A program made the translations under genes and the position numbers. This document shows, piece by piece, positions 60,152 through 64,000 of a DNA stretch of 64,000 nucleotides. Source of the DNA: Psychromarinibacter halotolerans. Lineage in GTDB: Bacteria; Pseudomonadota; Alphaproteobacteria; Rhodobacterales; Rhodobacteraceae. The notes beneath the pieces were generated by a model. It was not told the origin of the DNA. It did no database searches and saw nothing but the letters and a program-made list of their open reading frames with translations. The stretch's first letter is position 1; every line of letters begins with the position of its first letter. The stretch is taken from positions 62,001 through 126,000 of the forward strand of contig NZ_JARGYD010000008.1 in assembly GCF_029168315.1 (NCBI RefSeq), given 5' to 3'.

Positions 60152-62926
60152 CTACTCTGCCGCTTCGACAGCCTTTTCCGCGCGGACGGCCGAGAACTTG
60201 AACTCGGGAATCTTGCCGTAGGGATCCAGCGACGGGTTCGTCAGGATGTTCGCCGCCGCTTCCACATAGGCGAAGGGCAGGAAGACGTTGTCGGGGGCGA
60301 CCGCACGGTCCTCGCGCACCATGACGACAAGCGTGCCGCGCCGGGTGGTCAGGCGCACCATGCCGCCGGCCTCGATCCCGAGGCGGCGCAGCGTCGACGG
60401 GTGCATCGAGCAGTTCGCTTCGGGCTCGACCGCGTCCAGCACCGTGGCGCGGCGGGTCATCGAGCCGGTGTGCCAGTGTTCCAGCTGGCGGCCAGTGATC
60501 AGCACCATCGGGTATTCGGGGTCGGGCAGTTCGTCCGGCGGCACCACGTTGGCAGGTGTGAACCGGGCGCGCCCGCCGGCGCGGGGGAAGCCGTCGCCGA
60601 ACACGATGGGCTGGCCGGGATCTTCGGGCGACAGCGAGGGATAGGTCACCGCCTCGGCTTCCAGCCGGTCCCACGTGATGTTGTCGAAGGATTTCATCGA
60701 GTGTTTCATCTCGGCGAAGACTTCGGACGGGTGGGTATAGGTCCACGGCAGGCCAAGCCGTTTCGCCAGCTCGACCTCGATCCACCAATCCTCGCGCGCG
60801 TCGCCCGGGGGCGGCACCGCGGGGCGGCCCATCTGGACCTGCCGGTTGGTGTTGGTCACCGTGCCCGTCTTCTCGGGCCACGCGGTGGCGGGCAGGATGA
60901 CGTCGGCGTAGTTCGCCGTTTCGGTCAGGAAGATGTCCTGCACCACGAGATGTTCGAGCTTTGCCAGCGCGTCGCGGGCGTGCTCGACGTCGGGGTCCGA
61001 CATCGCCGGGTTCTCGCCAAGGATGTACATGCCGCGAATGTCGCCGGCGTGGATCGCGTCCATGATCTCGACCACGGTCAGGCCCTTGTCGGGGCTGAAC
61101 TCGGTCCCCCACAGGTCGCGGAACAGCGAGCGGACGCCGTCGTCGCCCACCGGCGCATAGTCGGGCAGGAACATCGGGATCAGACCCGCATCCGACGCGC
61201 CCTGCACGTTGTTCTGGCCCCGCAGCGGGTGCAGCCCCGTGCCGGGACGACCGACGTGACCGCACATCAGCGCAAGGCTGATCAGGCAGCGCGAGTTGTC
61301 GGTGCCGTGGATGTGCTGGCTGACTCCCATGCCCCAGAAGATCATCCCCGCCCGCGCGGTGGCGAAGGTGCGGGCCACGTCGCGCAGCGTGTCGGCGGGG
61401 ATCCCGCAGACCTCGGCCATCTTTTCGGGCGGGAAGGCCTTCAGGTGGTCCTTCATCGCGTCGAAATTCTCGGTGAAGCCGGCGATGTACTGGTCGTCGT
61501 ACAGGTTTTCCTCGACGATGACGTGCATGATCGCGTTCAGCATCGCCACGTCGGCGCCGGGCTTGAACTGCAGCATGTGCGAGGCGAAGCGGCGCAGGCC
61601 GACACCGCGCGGATCCATCACGATCAGCTTGCCGCCGCGCTTGGTGAACTGCTTGAAGAAGGTCGCCGCGACGGGATGGTTCTCGATCGGGTTGGCGCCG
61701 ATGACGATGGCGACATCGGCGTTCTCGATCTCGTTGAAGGTCGCGGTCACCGCCGCCGAGCCCACGTTCTCCATCAGCGCCGACACCGAAGACGCGTGGC
61801 ACAGGCGGGTGCAGTGGTCGACGTTGTTGTGGCCAAAGCCCTGCCGGATCAGTTTCTGGAACAGGTAGGCTTCCTCGTTCGAGCACTTGGCAGAGCCGAA
61901 GCCAGCCACGCGCGTCCCCGCGTCGTCGCGCAGCCGTGCAAGGCCACCCGCGGCGCGGTCCAGCGCCTCGTCCCACGTCGCCTCGCGGAAATGGGCCTGC
62001 CAGTTTTCCGGATCGACGTTCAGCCCCTTGGCGGGCGCGTCGTCGCGGCGGATCAACGGTTTCGTCAGGCGGTGCGGGTGGTGGATATAGTCGAAACCGA
62101 AGCGGCCCTTGACGCACAGCCGCCCCTCGTTCGCGGGGCCGTCGACGCCGTCGACGTATTTCACCTTGTCGTCCTTGATCTTGAACGACAGCTGGCAGCC
62201 GACGCCGCAATAGGGGCAGACCGATTTCACCTCGCGGTCGTAGTCGGCGCTGTCGCCCTGCTGCGCGTCGTCCAGCACCGTGGCGGGCATCAGCGCGCCG
62301 GTCGGACAAGCCTGCACGCATTCGCCGCAGGCCACGCAGGTCGAGGCGCCCATCGGGTCGTCCTGATCGAACACGATCTCGGCGTCGTGGCCGCGACCCG
62401 CCATGCCGATCACGTCGTTGACCTGAACCTCGCGGCAGGCGCGGACGCACAGGTTGCAGTGGATGCAGGCGTCAAGGTTGACGCGCATCGCGACATGGCT
62501 GTCGTCCAGCAGCGGCACGCGCTGGTCCTCGATCCGGGGGAAGCGGCTTTCGGTGGTGCCGTTCAGCGCGGCCATGTCCCAGAAATGGCTGGACGCATCA
62601 TGCGGCGCCTCGGGCTGGTCGGCGACCAGCAGTTCCATCACCATGCTGCGGGACTTCACGGCGCGGTCGCTGGCGGTGTTCACCACCATGCCGTCCGCCG
62701 CCTCGCGGATGCAGGACGCCGCAAGTGTGCGTTCGCCTTCCACCTCGACCATGCAGGCGCGGCAGTTGCCGTCGGGGCGATAGCCGGGCGCGGGTTTGTG
62801 GCACAGATGCGGGATAGTCAGGCCACGGCCATGCGCGGCGTCCCAGATCGTGGTGCCCTGCGGGACGGTGACCTTGTCGCCGTCGAGGGTGAAGGTCACG
62901 GTCTTTGTCTGGCTTCCGTCGGGCAT
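60152..62926 (-). CDS. fdsA: NAD-dependent formate dehydrogenase alpha subunit (FdsA-like)
   Basis: This 924-residue molybdenum/tungsten enzyme subunit oxidises formate to CO2. It has an N-terminal 2Fe-2S ferredoxin domain (Cys42, 55, 58, 72), then two 4Fe-4S motifs (CIHCNLCVRAC; CVACGECVQACPTGAL), the cluster near the molybdopterin (CPYCGVGC) and bis-MGD domains with the catalytic Cys in DHCTRLCHASSVSALME. The catalytic residue is Cys, not selenocysteine. ATG 62926 follows GGAGG and lies 3 bp past fdsB. A molybdopterin-binding C-terminal domain ends at KAVEAAE. Confidence 0.94.
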   Translation of the reverse strand: MPDGSQTKTVTFTLDGDKVTVPQGTTIWDAAHGRGLTIPHLCHKPAPGYRPDGNCRACMVEVEGERTLAASCIREAADGMVVNTASDRAVKSRSMVMELLVADQPEAPHDASSHFWDMAALNGTTESRFPRIEDQRVPLLDDSHVAMRVNLDACIHCNLCVRACREVQVNDVIGMAGRGHDAEIVFDQDDPMGASTCVACGECVQACPTGALMPATVLDDAQQGDSADYDREVKSVCPYCGVGCQLSFKIKDDKVKYVDGVDGPANEGRLCVKGRFGFDYIHHPHRLTKPLIRRDDAPAKGLNVDPENWQAHFREATWDEALDRAAGGLARLRDDAGTRVAGFGSAKCSNEEAYLFQKLIRQGFGHNNVDHCTRLCHASSVSALMENVGSAAVTATFNEIENADVAIVIGANPIENHPVAATFFKQFTKRGGKLIVMDPRGVGLRRFASHMLQFKPGADVAMLNAIMHVIVEENLYDDQYIAGFTENFDAMKDHLKAFPPEKMAEVCGIPADTLRDVARTFATARAGMIFWGMGVSQHIHGTDNSRCLISLALMCGHVGRPGTGLHPLRGQNNVQGASDAGLIPMFLPDYAPVGDDGVRSLFRDLWGTEFSPDKGLTVVEIMDAIHAGDIRGMYILGENPAMSDPDVEHARDALAKLEHLVVQDIFLTETANYADVILPATAWPEKTGTVTNTNRQVQMGRPAVPPPGDAREDWWIEVELAKRLGLPWTYTHPSEVFAEMKHSMKSFDNITWDRLEAEAVTYPSLSPEDPGQPIVFGDGFPRAGGRARFTPANVVPPDELPDPEYPMVLITGRQLEHWHTGSMTRRATVLDAVEPEANCSMHPSTLRRLGIEAGGMVRLTTRRGTLVVMVREDRAVAPDNVFLPFAYVEAAANILTNPSLDPYGKIPEFKFSAVRAEKAVEAAE

Positions 62927-62928
62927 GG

Positions 62929-64000
62929 TCAGACCTCCTCCGGGAAATGTTTCATCACCAGCCGGATCGGGTTCGGTGCCGCCTGCCCCAACCCGCAGAT
63001 GGACGCATCCGTCATCACCTGGCACAGGTCTTCCAGCAGGTCGCCGTCCCAGCGGTCGGCCTGCATCAGCTTGACCGCCTTCTCGCAGCCGACGCGGCAC
63101 GGGGTGCACTGGCCGCAGCTTTCGTCCTCGAAGAACCGCAGCATGTTCAGCGCCGCGTCCTTGGCGCTGTCATGGTCCGACAGCACGACAACGGCGGCAG
63201 AGCCGATGAAGGTGCCGTGCGGTTGCAGGGTGTCGAAATCCAGCGGCACGTCGTCCATCGACGCGGGCAGCAGCCCGGACGACGGACCGCCCGGCTGGTA
63301 GGCCTTGAACGTGTGGCCCTTCAGCATGCCGCCTGCCGCGTCGATGATGTCGAGGATCGTCGACCCGGCCGGCAGCAAATACACGCCCGGCGCCGCGACG
63401 CGGCCCGAGACCGAATAGTTGCGATAGCCGGTGCGCCCGTTTCGTTCGACCCCGTTCAGGATGTCGGGCCCCTCGCGGCAGATCATCGCGACCCAGTGCA
63501 GCGTCTCGACGTTATGGACCAGCGTGGGGCGACCGAAGATGCCGTTCTGCGCGACATAGGGCGGGCGGTGGCGCGGCAGGCCACGGTTGCCCTCGATCGA
63601 CTCGATCATCGCGGATTCCTCGCCGCAGATGTAGGCCCCCGCCCCGCGCCGCAGTTCGATATAGCCCGGCGCAACCAGCCCCGAGGCCTCGAGCGCGGCG
63701 ATCTCGCGCCGCAGGATTTCCAGCACCGCCGGGTATTCGTCGCGCATGTAGATGAAGCAGCGTTCCGCCTCGACGGCGGCGGCGGCGATCAGCATGCCTT
63801 CCAGCGTGACGTGCGGCTCGCGTTCCAGGTGCACGCGGTCCTTGAAGGTGCCCGGTTCGCCCTCGTCCCCGTTCACCGCCAGATAGCGCGCGCCCGGCGC
63901 GGCGCGCACAAAGCCCCACTTGCGCCCCGACGGGAACCCGGCGCCGCCCATGCCGCGCAGCCCCGCCGCTTCCAGCAGATCCTGTACCGCGTCCCAGTCG
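62929..64000 (-). CDS. fdsB: Formate dehydrogenase beta subunit (FdsB), 5' end outside the window
   Basis: The visible C-terminal 356 residues belong to the NuoF-like diaphorase subunit that passes electrons from FdsA to NAD+. They contain the FMN/NADH-binding GAGFPSGRKWGF, NGDEGEPGTFKDR and GAYICGEESAMIESIEGNRGLPRHRPPY, and the C-terminal 4Fe-4S CGQCTPCRVGC. The frame continues past 64000; fdsG would be expected beyond it. The stop overlaps the spacing to the fdsA start. Confidence 0.92.
   Translation of the reverse strand, partial: DWDAVQDLLEAAGLRGMGGAGFPSGRKWGFVRAAPGARYLAVNGDEGEPGTFKDRVHLEREPHVTLEGMLIAAAAVEAERCFIYMRDEYPAVLEILRREIAALEASGLVAPGYIELRRGAGAYICGEESAMIESIEGNRGLPRHRPPYVAQNGIFGRPTLVHNVETLHWVAMICREGPDILNGVERNGRTGYRNYSVSGRVAAPGVYLLPAGSTILDIIDAAGGMLKGHTFKAYQPGGPSSGLLPASMDDVPLDFDTLQPHGTFIGSAAVVVLSDHDSAKDAALNMLRFFEDESCGQCTPCRVGCEKAVKLMQADRWDGDLLEDLCQVMTDASICGLGQAAPNPIRLVMKHFPEEV

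Noticed and set aside
60401..63301. 966-codon plus-strand frame opposite fdsA
   Set aside because: It is antisense to an unmistakable formate dehydrogenase; His/Val/Arg-rich translation without domains.

Overview
The window is a dense, GC-rich chromosomal segment with short intergenic gaps. It carries one tRNA and no recognisable phage, insertion sequence or CRISPR array. Gene content and style point to an alphaproteobacterium of the order Rhodobacterales (Roseobacter/Paracoccus-like). The supporting features are an Irr-type Fur protein beside fabA/fabB, a stand-alone HdaA-like protein, a short bacterial-type ProRS, an NAD-type fds formate dehydrogenase, FnrL- and CtrA-type DNA motifs, and frequent TTG/GTG starts with four-base start/stop overlaps. 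This assignment is inferred from gene content, not from a database search.

Layout. 1-7.4 kb: a haem-iron uptake locus, with hmuS-hmuT-hmuU leaving to the left and a TonB-dependent receptor, a secreted four-cysteine protein, exbB, two exbD genes and tonB running right; a TGA-N9-TCA iron-box candidate lies between the two arms. 7.5-12.2 kb: a sulfatase-family hydrolase, a UvrD helicase and a small unknown protein behind a perfect CtrA-type site. 12.3-20 kb: a ZIP transporter, an FMN-dependent hydroxy-acid dehydrogenase, an AI-2E-type permease, Hda, polyphosphate kinase (behind a Pho-box-like repeat) and exopolyphosphatase. 20-25.5 kb: an EEP nuclease, a DnaJ/TerB protein, the fabA-fabB-fabI unsaturated fatty-acid operon and divergent irr. 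25.5-30.5 kb: PPK2 behind a perfect FNR-type box, a peroxiredoxin-6 homologue lacking its peroxidatic cysteine, parE, and an AT-rich orphan membrane gene followed by small palindromic repeats.

30.6-33 kb holds three paralogous small c-type cytochromes interleaved with a PPOX stress protein and CsbD, with FNR-type and EcfG-type promoter motifs. 33-38 kb: lolD/lolC, a DUF2937 protein, a helix-hairpin-helix protein with a histone-H1-like lysine/alanine tail, a 39-residue very basic protein and proS. 38-45 kb: a CoA-transferase, pyruvate carboxylase, two small membrane enzymes and tRNA-Gly(GCC). 45.2-46.1 kb has no recognisable gene. 46.1-49.7 kb: sugar transferase, phosphomannomutase and GDP-mannose pyrophosphorylase for exopolysaccharide. 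49.8-56.2 kb: marR and a tripartite RND efflux operon. 56.3-64 kb: formate-tetrahydrofolate ligase, an SDR, an aldo/keto reductase and the convergent fdsB-fdsA formate dehydrogenase genes (fdsB runs off the window).

The most unusual points are: a tandem ExbD pair in which the second copy has Asn in place of the proton-relay Asp; the Cys-to-Ser peroxiredoxin; the cluster of PPK2, cytochromes and stress genes with FNR/EcfG-type motifs; the H1-like and 39-residue basic proteins beside a long palindrome; and the CtrA-box gene of unknown function.
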